Made by a program: the position numbers and the translations under genes. The notes beneath the pieces were generated by a model that searched no databases, was not told the DNA's origin, and worked only from the letters and a program-made list of their open reading frames with translations. A DNA stretch of 8,121 nt. It comes from Micrococcales bacterium (GTDB lineage: Bacteria; Actinomycetota; Actinomycetes; Actinomycetales; Dermatophilaceae). Shown piece by piece: positions 1 through 5,960 of this stretch. The number at the start of each line of letters is the position of its first letter. Position 1 is the stretch's first letter. Location: contig JAKDLQ010000099.1 in the NCBI GenBank assembly GCA_030452775.1, positions 1-8,121 on the forward strand. Direction: 5' to 3'.

Positions 1-42
1 TACCAGTACGCCTGAGTCCCAGACTGGGGGTCAATTCGCTTC

Positions 43-384
43 GTGAAAATCGGCGCTAACCGCTCCGACCGTCGCAGCCGCTGGCTGAACATCGCGGTCG
101 CGGGCGAGCTAGTGCGCGACCCCGACACGGTCCTGCGCCGCGCGCGCGCGAACCTCGAGCTGCTGCAGGCGAACCATCCGCGCGGCCAGGGTGCGAAGTG
201 GCTGCGCGAATGGGAGAAGCTGCTCGACGGCTCGGTCGATGAGGTGCTCGACGTGCTCACCTCGCAGACGCCGCGCGCGCGGGAGTTGCGAGCGAACTCC
301 CCCTTCGCGGGCGTACTCAGCAGTGAGGACCGCGAGAACGTGCTGCACGCGTTCCAGACCCACCTGCAGCCTCGGGTCTCGTGA
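43..384 (+). CDS. Small antitoxin-like protein of a DUF6036-type pair
   Basis: A 113-residue soluble, charged, helix-rich protein with no signal peptide or membrane segment. Recognisable blocks are DPDTVLRRARANLELL (about residues 27-42), WLREWEKLLDGSVDEVLDVL (about 53-72) and the tail RELRANSPFAGVLS (about 80-93). From memory, this W-x-W-LL-G...R-x-NSPFAGVL pattern belongs to small actinobacterial proteins encoded directly upstream of DUF6036 nucleotidyltransferase-like proteins, in gene pairs often treated as toxin-antitoxin. The role as antitoxin is inference. The GTG start is chosen because an in-frame TGA lies at 13-15 and no other start falls between; the Shine-Dalgarno signal is weak (GGGGG at 26-30, 12 bases away). 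The stop overlaps a GTG at 381 by four bases (GTGA), the usual arrangement for a coupled partner, but that partner is truncated here. No separate DNA-binding domain is visible, so the protein may be full length or lack an N-terminal part. Confidence 0.6.
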   Translation: MKIGANRSDRRSRWLNIAVAGELVRDPDTVLRRARANLELLQANHPRGQGAKWLREWEKLLDGSVDEVLDVLTSQTPRARELRANSPFAGVLSSEDRENVLHAFQTHLQPRVS

Positions 385-518
385 CCCGCGGGCAGCTGGC
401 GCACATTCTGCGCGCAGCCGCAAGCGACAGTCGCCCACGGATGCGCGACCTGCCTACGACGGACACTCCAGCTCGTGCGCAGCGTTACCGCAGGCGCGCC
501 CCCATGTCGGTCCTGTGA
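381..518 (+). pseudogene. Truncated 5' remnant of DUF6036-like nucleotidyltransferase partner
   Basis: This 45-codon frame starts with GTG inside the stop of the upstream gene (GTGA overlap). It begins VTRGQLAHILRAAA, which matches what I recall as the first residues of DUF6036-type proteins (M-T-R-x-Q-L-x-H-x-x-R-A-A). The next family hallmark should be a V-I-G-S-Q-A-like nucleotidyltransferase core within about 10 residues. Instead the frame continues as arginine- and proline-rich sequence with no family features and stops at 516-518, whereas the family is roughly 150-200 residues long. I read this as a gene destroyed by a deletion or rearrangement just after codon 14. The alternative is an unrelated short ORF that begins this way by chance; the four-base overlap and the identity of the upstream gene argue against that. 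Confidence 0.5.
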
Positions 519-617
519 GCCGCTGCGGCCAGCATCTGCACATGAACGGCTCCGTCACGTACCCGCGCACCTGCTGCACGACGTGGACCGGGGGCTGTGT
601 CGCGTCCTGGACCTGTA
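519..617. other. Gene-poor decayed stretch
   Basis: No complete gene is supported here. In plus frame 1 the reading frame stays open from 385 to a TAG at 616-618. It includes CRSC (505-516) and an amphipathic segment, VPAHLLHDVDRGL (559-597), that looks protein-like, but there is no plausible start or ribosome site. The minus strand is also open from the AmaB-like stop down to a TAG at 454-456, in the same frame as that gene, again without a convincing start. I treat the stretch as decayed coding sequence or simple GC-rich spacer. Confidence 0.35.
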
Positions 618-656
618 GGGCATCGGCTGCGGAGTCAGCAGAGCCGAGGCCAGCCC
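618..656 (-). terminator. Possible terminator hairpin after the amaB-like gene
   Basis: Read on the minus strand, the sequence starting 5 bases past the stop of the aldehyde dehydrogenase gene holds nested complementary arms. The inner arms are CGG(CT)CTGC and GCAGCCG (646-638 with 630-624), enclosing a seven-base loop; the outer arms are GGGC and GCCC (656-653 with 621-618). No U-tract follows, as is common for actinobacterial terminators. The position at the end of the two-gene unit is right, but GC-rich sequence forms such arms easily. Confidence 0.3.
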
Positions 657-660
657 CGGA

Positions 661-2265
661 TCACACGTCGAAGGTCACCCCTTGGGCGAGGGGGAGCTCA
701 CCGGAGTAGTTGATCGTGTTCGTCGCCCGCCGCATATACGCGCGCCACGCGTCCGAGCCCGACTCCCGGCCGCCACCGGTCTCCTTCTCCCCGCCGAAGG
801 CACCGCCGATCTCCGCCCCGGACGTGCCGATGTTGACGTTGACGATCCCGCAGTCCGAGCCGGCCGGCGACATGAACAGCTCCGCCTCGGCCTGATCGGA
901 GGTGAAGACGCTCGATGAGAGGCCCTGCGGGACGTCATTGTTCATCTCGACGGCCTCGGTGAACTTCTCGTACGGCATGACGTAGAGGATCGGCGCGAAC
1001 GTCTCCTCGTGCACGATCTCGGTCTGCTCCGGCATACGGATCACGGTCGGGGTGACGTAGTACGCGTCAGAAGCCGCATCCGCGAGGACTCGCTCCCCGC
1101 CGACGACGACCTCGCCGCCCTGGGCGCGCGCCCGCTCGATAGCGCTGGTGAAGCCCTCGAGGGCGCGCTCGTTGACGAGCGGCCCGACGAGCGTGCCGTC
1201 CACCAGCGGGTTGCCGACCGGCAGCTTGGCGTAGACGGCGGCGACCCGCTCGGTGACCGCGTCGATGACCGAGGAGTGCGCGATGACCCGGCGCATCGTC
1301 GTGCACCGTTGGCCGGCCGTGCCTGCAGCCGCGAAGACGATCCCCCGCGTCGTCAGGTCCAGGTTCGCGCTCGGGGCGACGATGGCGGCGTTGTTGCCGC
1401 CGAGCTCGAGCAGGCTGCGTCCGAAGCGCTTGGCGAGACGCGGTCCGACGTTGCGTCCCATCCGGGTCGAGCCGGTGGCGCTGACCATGGCCACCTGCGG
1501 ATGCTCCACGAGCGCCTGGCCCACGTCCGGACCGCCGATGACGACCTGGGCCAGATCCGCTGGGTGTCCGCACTCGGCGAGGGCCTGGCGCAGCAACGCG
1601 GTGGCGGCCAGCGCGCACAGCGGGGCCGACTCCGACGGCTTCCACACGACGGCGTCACCGCAGACGAGCGCCACCGCGGTGTTCCACGACCAGACGGCGA
1701 CCGGGAAGTTGAACGCCGAGATCACGCCGACGACCCCGAGCGGATGCCAGGTCTCCATCAGTCGGTGCCCGGGACGCTCCGAGGTCATGGTCTTGCCGAA
1801 GAGCTGTCGCGACAGGCCGACGGCGAAGTCGCAGATGTCGATCATCTCCTGCACCTCGCCCTCCGCCTCGGAGGTGATCTTGCCGACCTCGATGCTGACC
1901 AGGGTGCCGAGGTCCACCTTGTGCTCCGTCAGCAGTTCGCCAAGACGCTTGACGACGGCGCCCCGGACCGGCGCGGGCACGACCCGCCAGTCGAGGAAGG
2001 CCGCATGCGCCCGGGCGGCCACGTCGTCGATCTCGGCGGGCTCGGTCCACCGTACGGACGAGACCGGCTGGCCGTTGACCGGCGACGTGCCGGTCTGCTC
2101 CCCGGCAATCGCCTCGAGGTCGACCCCGCACCGGCGGGCCGCCTCCTCGGCGATGGTGCGCAACTCGTCACGGGCGGGCAGGACCGCTCGGTCAGCAGCA
2201 TCGTCACCCGGGCGGGCCTGGGTCTCCAGGGTCTCGGTCTGCGGGGTCTCGGTCTCAGTGCTCAT
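661..2265 (-). CDS. amaB: L-piperidine-6-carboxylate / aminoadipate-semialdehyde dehydrogenase (ALDH7 family)
   Basis: A 534-residue NAD(P)-dependent aldehyde dehydrogenase of the ALDH7A1/AmaB group, expected in the cytosol. It oxidises 2-aminoadipate-6-semialdehyde (in equilibrium with piperideine-6-carboxylate) to 2-aminoadipate in lysine and pipecolate breakdown. Visible residues: Asn186 in SAFNFPVAVW, Lys209 in WKPSE, the GSTRMG turn at 265-270, general-base Glu287 in LLELGGNN, and nucleophile Cys321 in GQRCTT. The block TSGAEIGGAFGGEKETGGGR (about 481-500), followed by ESGSDAW, is close to diagnostic for ALDH7A1/AmaB over other aldehyde dehydrogenases. The start is the ATG at 2265, preceded by AGAAGGAG with seven-base spacing; an in-frame TTG at 2298 would overlap the previous stop and lacks that site. 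The N-terminus carries about 35 extra residues compared with bacterial AmaB, beginning with a Thr/Glu repeat. It is the second gene of a pair, 29 bases after the FAD oxidoreductase. Confidence 0.93.
   Translation of the reverse strand: MSTETETPQTETLETQARPGDDAADRAVLPARDELRTIAEEAARRCGVDLEAIAGEQTGTSPVNGQPVSSVRWTEPAEIDDVAARAHAAFLDWRVVPAPVRGAVVKRLGELLTEHKVDLGTLVSIEVGKITSEAEGEVQEMIDICDFAVGLSRQLFGKTMTSERPGHRLMETWHPLGVVGVISAFNFPVAVWSWNTAVALVCGDAVVWKPSESAPLCALAATALLRQALAECGHPADLAQVVIGGPDVGQALVEHPQVAMVSATGSTRMGRNVGPRLAKRFGRSLLELGGNNAAIVAPSANLDLTTRGIVFAAAGTAGQRCTTMRRVIAHSSVIDAVTERVAAVYAKLPVGNPLVDGTLVGPLVNERALEGFTSAIERARAQGGEVVVGGERVLADAASDAYYVTPTVIRMPEQTEIVHEETFAPILYVMPYEKFTEAVEMNNDVPQGLSSSVFTSDQAEAELFMSPAGSDCGIVNVNIGTSGAEIGGAFGGEKETGGGRESGSDAWRAYMRRATNTINYSGELPLAQGVTFDV
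2221..2256 (-). repeat. 15-base in-gene repeat coding for a Thr/Glu N-terminus
   Basis: On the plus strand GGTCTC or the near copy GGTCTG occurs at 2221, 2230, 2236, 2245 and 2251. The spacing alternates 9, 6, 9, 6, giving a 15-base period. On the coding (minus) strand this gives the five-residue repeat ETETP-QTETL-ET at residues 4-15 of the AmaB-like protein. The rest of the enzyme shows no such repetition. It lies upstream of the conserved ALDH fold and probably forms a flexible tail. Confidence 0.6.
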
Positions 2266-2272
2266 GACATGG

Positions 2273-2280
2273 CTCCTTCT
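2273..2280 (-). promoter_or_regulatory. Ribosome binding site deciding the amaB start
   Basis: On the minus strand AGAAGGAG lies seven bases before the ATG at 2265. It is the strongest Shine-Dalgarno match near any start in the window, and it sits in the short gap after the oxidoreductase stop. It favours the ATG over the upstream in-frame TTG at 2298. Confidence 0.8.
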
Positions 2281-2294
2281 GTGTCGGACGGATC

Positions 2295-3452
2295 TCAAAC
2301 GATGTTCTTCTCATGGTGCAACGCGGCGCGCTCGAAGCGGTCGGCCCCCAATGCCGAGACGTCGACGAAGGGGGCCTGCCCGGCCACGAGCGAGCCGATG
2401 ACCTCACCCACTGCAGGCCCGAGCAGGAAGCCGTGCCCCGAGAATCCGGTGGCGTAGAGGAACCGGCTCACGTCGGGCGCCTCCCCGATCAAGCCGTTGT
2501 GATCGGGCGTCATCTCATAGAGCCCGGCCCATCCGCTGGCCAGGCCGACTTCGGACAGGGACGGGACGCGCCGCTCGATGGCGCCCGCCAGCCCGGTGAG
2601 CCACTCCTCCCCGCGGTGCAGCTTGAACCCGACCTCCTCGTGCGGATCGGACATGCCGATGAGCATGCCCGGCCCCTCGGGGTGGAAGTAGAAGGACGTC
2701 GAGAAGTCGATCGTCATCGCCATCGTCGACGGCAGCCCCGGGATCGGCTCGGTGACGACGATCTGACGGCGGAGGGGGTCGACCGGCAGGTCGACACCGA
2801 ACAGCTCCGCGACCGGGCGGGACCACGCTCCCGCACAGCAGATGACCGTCCCGGTCTCGATGCGGCCGCCCTGCGTCTCGACGGCGCGGATGGTGCCGCC
2901 CGTGACCTCGGCCCCGGTCACCGCACAGTTGGTCATCAGGGTGGCGCCGGCTCTACGCGCTGCGCGCGCGTAGCCGAGCACCACCGACTCGGGGGTGCAG
3001 TGCCCGTCCCGTGGTGAGTATGCCGCCGCGAGGATCCCTTCGGTGTCGATCAGGGGTGACAGTCGCTTGGCCTCGGCCGCGTCGATCATCTCGCTCGGGA
3101 CGCCGAGCGACTGCTGCAGGGCGACGCTGCGTTCGAAGTCGGCAACGTCATCGGGGTTGTCGAGCAGGAAGAGGTAGCCGTCTTGGTGCAGGTCGATCTC
3201 CTGGTCGAACAGCTCGCCGAAGCGTTCGAAGACCTCGAGGCCGCGCAGTCCCATCCGGATGTTCGTCTCGTCGCTGAACTGCGCCCGCACGCCGCCGGCA
3301 GCCTTGGACGTCGAACCGGCACCGAAGGATCCCTCATCGAGCAGAACGACGTCACCGGCCCCGCTGCGCGCCACGTGATAGGCGACGCTCAGTCCGATGA
3401 CGCCCCCGCCGATGATGACGACATCGGCCTGGGCGGGTGGCTTCGCGCTCAC
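2295..3452 (-). CDS. DAO-family FAD-dependent amino-acid oxidoreductase (possible pipecolate oxidase)
   Basis: A 385-residue soluble flavoprotein of the DAO/sarcosine-oxidase-beta-like family. The N-terminal FAD dinucleotide-binding motif GGGVIG is at 15-20 and the acidic ribose ligand is in VVLLDEG (about 35-41). STSKAAGGVRAQF (47-59) is the usual flavin-contact loop. The C-terminal closing segment YATGFSGHGFLLGPAVGE lies at about 333-350. The family oxidises secondary or primary amino acids (sarcosine, proline, hydroxyproline, pipecolate, D-amino acids). Substrate is not readable from sequence, but pairing with an AmaB-type dehydrogenase suggests L-pipecolate or another lysine-derived imine precursor. 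That would parallel the Pseudomonas putida AmaA-AmaB step, though AmaA itself is a longer protein and this may not be its orthologue. The GTG start is forced by an in-frame TGA six bases upstream and the lack of an early Met. The Shine-Dalgarno signal is poor. No FAD-oxidase partner subunits are adjacent, so it probably acts alone. Confidence 0.85.
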   Translation of the reverse strand: MSAKPPAQADVVIIGGGVIGLSVAYHVARSGAGDVVLLDEGSFGAGSTSKAAGGVRAQFSDETNIRMGLRGLEVFERFGELFDQEIDLHQDGYLFLLDNPDDVADFERSVALQQSLGVPSEMIDAAEAKRLSPLIDTEGILAAAYSPRDGHCTPESVVLGYARAARRAGATLMTNCAVTGAEVTGGTIRAVETQGGRIETGTVICCAGAWSRPVAELFGVDLPVDPLRRQIVVTEPIPGLPSTMAMTIDFSTSFYFHPEGPGMLIGMSDPHEEVGFKLHRGEEWLTGLAGAIERRVPSLSEVGLASGWAGLYEMTPDHNGLIGEAPDVSRFLYATGFSGHGFLLGPAVGEVIGSLVAGQAPFVDVSALGADRFERAALHHEKNIV

Positions 3453-3511
3453 GCGTCAGACCCCGGCGGCGTCTGCTGTCGGTGTCGGAGTGGGCGTCGG
3501 CTGAGGTCCAT
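3449..3511 (-). other. Candidate 20-residue upstream ORF overlapping the oxidoreductase start
   Basis: This frame runs from ATG (3511-3509) to a TGA that shares four bases (GTGA) with the oxidoreductase GTG start. It codes for MDLSRRPLRHRQ... (20 residues, arginine-rich). GGGGG lies one base before the ATG, too close for a good ribosome site. A second small frame, 3456-3527 (ATG, 23 codons, containing PTPTPTPT), ends three bases before the same GTG and has GGGG five bases upstream. Either could be a translated leader that compensates for the weak ribosome site of the downstream gene. Short open frames are common in GC-rich DNA, so this is only a candidate. Confidence 0.15.
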
Positions 3512-3527
3512 GCCCCCAGCGTGGCAT
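3510..3527 (-). repeat. Small inverted repeat ATGCC-N8-GGCAT in the oxidoreductase leader
   Basis: The arms ATGCC and GGCAT flank eight bases, about 60-75 bases upstream of the oxidoreductase GTG. One arm overlaps the ATG of the 20-residue upstream ORF and the other overlaps the ATG of the 23-residue one. It could be a regulator operator or a weak RNA hairpin, but five-base arms are short and may be chance. No clear -35/-10 promoter pair was found in 3453-3608. Confidence 0.2.
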
Positions 3528-3562
3528 CAATCCCCGGAAAGTCCTACCTCGCGCAGTCCCCT

Positions 3563-3605
3563 CACCAGTCCTCCCCACCAGTCCTCCCACCGCTCCTCCC
3601 CACCG
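3563..3605. repeat. 13-base pyrimidine-rich imperfect tandem repeat
   Basis: On the plus strand three head-to-tail copies are present: CACCAGTCCTCCC (3563-3575), CACCAGTCCTCC (3576-3587, one base shorter) and CACCGCTCCTCCC (3588-3600). A partial CACCG (3601-3605) follows, and a degenerate CAGTCCCCT precedes from about 3554. The minus strand is accordingly almost all purine with GGAGGA-like cores. It lies just after the stop of the last exporter permease and about 110 bases before the oxidoreductase start, so it is in the exporter 3' end and/or the promoter region of the catabolic pair. Confidence 0.65.
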
Positions 3606-3608
3606 TGC

Positions 3609-4784
3609 CTACATCGCGCGAGCGACGCTGCGGCGCAGGGCCCAGGTGCCCAGCGCGAGCAGCACGAGCGCCATGGCCGCCAGCACACCGAGCTCGGGAA
3701 GGATGTCGACGAGGCTGGCGTGGTGACGCTGGATGGCCGCGAAGGCGTCGTACGCCCAGGCGTGCGGCGTCACGTGCGCGACGGTGCGCAGGGTGTCGGT
3801 GAAGATCTCGAGCGGCACCATCCCACCGCCGAGGCCGGCCAGCACGAGCCCGATGCCGATGCCCACCCCGGACGCGGCGGCCTCGTTGTCCATGAGCGCG
3901 CCGAGGAGCATCGCCGCCCCCGCCGACACGGCGCCGAAGACGAGCAGCACGAGACCCGACAGGAACGGGTCACCCCAGCGCACCCCGAAGAGCAGCGCCG
4001 TGGCGATCATGATGTAGGCCCCTTGGAAGACCGCGATCGCCCACCGTCCGGCGGCCTCCCCGAGCAGGACCTGTCCGGTGGACACCGGGGTCGACAGGGC
4101 CCGCGCGATGATCCCGAGGCGCCGGGCCTGGATCAGCGTCGTGGATCCCGCGAGTGAGATGAGGAAGACGAAGAGCAGCAGCTGGGACGAGGCGCCGAGG
4201 TCGAACCTGCCGAGACCAGAGAACTCCTGGGCGATCTCATCGACATCCTCGATCCGCAGGCTCGGCGGGGTCACCTGCGCGTCGACCGCCGCGAGAGCCG
4301 TGCGGGCGGTGCTCGCATCCACGCCGCGGTCGCCTCCCTCTGCGACGAGGGCACGCACCCGTGCCCGGTCGAGATCGAGCGCGCCGACCGCGCCGCGGAC
4401 CTGCTGCTGGACCGCGATGGCGTTCGACTGCGACCCGGGGACGACCTCGAGCCGCACCGGCTCGTCGGAGCCGTAGGCCGCGTTCGCCCCGGCCGGGATG
4501 AACAGTCCGACGTCGGTCCGTCCCCGGGAGACCCGATCGAGGACCTCGTCGTGGCCGCCGGTGTCGACGGTGATCCCGGCGTCGGTGAGCTGGGCGCTGA
4601 TCGCCTGCTCGAGGGGCCCGCTCTCCCCGGCGATGCTGACCCTCCCGCTCGACCCCGAGCCGCCGAACTGGGATCCGAGCACGAGCACGAGGAGCAGCGG
4701 GAAGATGAAGACGAAGAAGATGTTGGACCGGTCGCGCAGGAAGCGGCGCAGCTCCGTCGCGGCGACGGTGATGACGGGTCTCAC
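3609..4784 (-). CDS. ABC-2 type exporter permease (second of pair)
   Basis: A 391-residue integral membrane protein with the ABC-2 permease layout (ABC2_membrane_3 type). A first membrane helix at about 21-39 follows a basic cytoplasmic N-terminus (ELRRFLRDRSN). A large extracytoplasmic domain spans about 40-198. Five more helices follow, near 200-219, 246-266, 273-297, 303-324 and 363-380. The cytoplasmic stretch ARRLGIIARALSTP (220-233) corresponds to the conserved loop thought to contact the ATPase. The GTG start overlaps the stop of the preceding permease by four bases (GTGA), with a G-rich run upstream, indicating translational coupling. It is the last gene of the ATPase-permease-permease operon. 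It resembles the other permease in layout but differs in sequence, so the two probably form a heterodimer. The substrate is unknown. Confidence 0.88.
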   Translation of the reverse strand: MRPVITVAATELRRFLRDRSNIFFVFIFPLLLVLVLGSQFGGSGSSGRVSIAGESGPLEQAISAQLTDAGITVDTGGHDEVLDRVSRGRTDVGLFIPAGANAAYGSDEPVRLEVVPGSQSNAIAVQQQVRGAVGALDLDRARVRALVAEGGDRGVDASTARTALAAVDAQVTPPSLRIEDVDEIAQEFSGLGRFDLGASSQLLLFVFLISLAGSTTLIQARRLGIIARALSTPVSTGQVLLGEAAGRWAIAVFQGAYIMIATALLFGVRWGDPFLSGLVLLVFGAVSAGAAMLLGALMDNEAAASGVGIGIGLVLAGLGGGMVPLEIFTDTLRTVAHVTPHAWAYDAFAAIQRHHASLVDILPELGVLAAMALVLLALGTWALRRSVARAM

Positions 4785-5959
4785 AGGCCCGCCCCCCGAT
4801 CCGGGATGACCCGGGAGATCGCCGCTGCCACGACCGCGAAGCCGAGCATGATGAGCACTGGGACGCCGATGTCCCCGATGCCGCCGCCACCGTAGGTGAT
4901 GCCGAGTCCGCGGATGAAGGCACTGATCGGGTTGAGGTCGAGCAGGGTGCCGACGAAGCCGGTGGCGGCGATGGGGAAGAAGGCGCCACCGGCGATGCCG
5001 AGCACCAGCGCCACGATCGACTGGGCGATGCTCGCCTGCTCGCTGGTGCGGGCGACGCGGGCCACGATGAACATGAGGGACGTCGAGGCGGTGACGACGC
5101 AGAGCACGAGCACGGCGATGGCCGGCACCGAGCCGAAGTCGACGCCGAAGAGCAGCCCCCCGACCGTGAGCAGGATGCTCGTGGCGACCACCCCGAGGAT
5201 GAAGGCGACCAGGGCCTTGGCGCCCACGACGAGTCCGGGCCGCATCGGCATCGACCGGAGGCGCGCGAGCGTGCCCTGGTCGCGCTCGTACACCAGGGCG
5301 AGCACCCCGAACCCGACGGTGAAGAGCAGGAACAGGCCGGCCTGGCCGGCGACGAGCGCTCCCGACATGGACAGTTGCTCGTTGGACGCGGCGCCTCTGG
5401 CCAGGGTGATGGACGGTCGCGCTGCCGCCACGGACTGCGCGGCCGCGGCCACCTCGGCAGGGGTCAGGCCGAGCCGTGACCCCGCGATGGCGCTGCTGGA
5501 CCCCGCTTCGAGGTGGTCGATCGCCTCCTGGAGCACCGAGATGACGATCTGGGTCCCGATCCCGCCGTCGCCCTCGATGACGGTGACCTGCTTGCCGGTC
5601 CCGGACCGCAGGCTCGCCCCGAAGCCGTCCGGGACGATAAGGCCGACCTGCGCCTCACCGTTCCTGGCGAGGTCACGCACCTGCTCTGCCGGTGCGTCCT
5701 TGACGGTGACCCGAAGCCCACCGGCGCCATCGCCGCCCAGCCCGTCGAGAGCACCGACGAGCGCCGCCGCCAGGTCGTCGCCGGCGGGGACGGAGGCCGC
5801 GACGGTGACCGGACCGATCGGCTCGTCCTGCGCGTCACCGATGACGAGGTCGAGGACGGCCATCAAAGCGAGGGGGACGATGATGGCGAAGATGACGACC
5901 GACTTGTCGCGGATCCGCTGACGCAGGTCCGAGCGGGTCATGGTCCACAGTTGTCGCAC
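4781..5959 (-). CDS. ABC-2 type exporter permease (first of pair)
   Basis: A 392-residue ABC-2 permease. One helix (about 21-40) follows the basic N-terminus DLRQRIRDKS. An extracytoplasmic domain covers about 41-198. Five helices follow, near 200-223, 243-268, 277-300, 312-331 and 364-384. The conserved cytoplasmic segment ERDQGTLARLRSMP (225-238) is a clear ABC-2 hallmark, and its E-x-x-x-GTL-x-R-x-x-x-x-P form is closer to the family consensus than the matching loop of the partner permease. The GTG start at 5959 is one base past the ATPase stop and has GAGGGA (5970-5965) five bases upstream; a later ATG at 5941 would drop six residues and lacks as good a site. It probably pairs with the next gene product to form the membrane channel. 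Likely exported substrates in such systems are drugs, antibiotics, peptides or lipids; none can be chosen here. Confidence 0.88.
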   Translation of the reverse strand: MRQLWTMTRSDLRQRIRDKSVVIFAIIVPLALMAVLDLVIGDAQDEPIGPVTVAASVPAGDDLAAALVGALDGLGGDGAGGLRVTVKDAPAEQVRDLARNGEAQVGLIVPDGFGASLRSGTGKQVTVIEGDGGIGTQIVISVLQEAIDHLEAGSSSAIAGSRLGLTPAEVAAAAQSVAAARPSITLARGAASNEQLSMSGALVAGQAGLFLLFTVGFGVLALVYERDQGTLARLRSMPMRPGLVVGAKALVAFILGVVATSILLTVGGLLFGVDFGSVPAIAVLVLCVVTASTSLMFIVARVARTSEQASIAQSIVALVLGIAGGAFFPIAATGFVGTLLDLNPISAFIRGLGITYGGGGIGDIGVPVLIMLGFAVVAAAISRVIPDRGAGL

Positions 5960-5960
5960 G

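Noticed and set aside
1..15. Possible end of an upstream gene (Tyr-Gln-Tyr-Ala-stop in plus frame 1)
   Set aside because: Four residues cannot support a gene call, and other frames are equally possible.
18..28. Dyad CCCAG-A-CTGGG near the left edge
   Set aside because: A one-base centre cannot form a hairpin, and the arms are short enough to be chance; there is no tRNA or terminator structure around it.
661..2298. TTG start for the AmaB-like protein at 2298
   Set aside because: It would overlap the upstream stop and lacks a ribosome site, whereas the ATG at 2265 has AGAAGGAG at good spacing.
1009..2457. Long plus-strand open frame of 482 codons
   Set aside because: It is antisense to the AmaB-like gene and part of the oxidoreductase gene, is Arg/Asp/Gly-rich with no domain, and follows the codon bias of the real gene opposite. 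It is a GC-rich shadow.
3183..4157. Plus-strand open frame of 324 codons spanning the tandem repeat
   Set aside because: It crosses the intergenic gap and lies antisense to two clear genes; composition is His/Arg/Gly-rich low complexity with no family motif.
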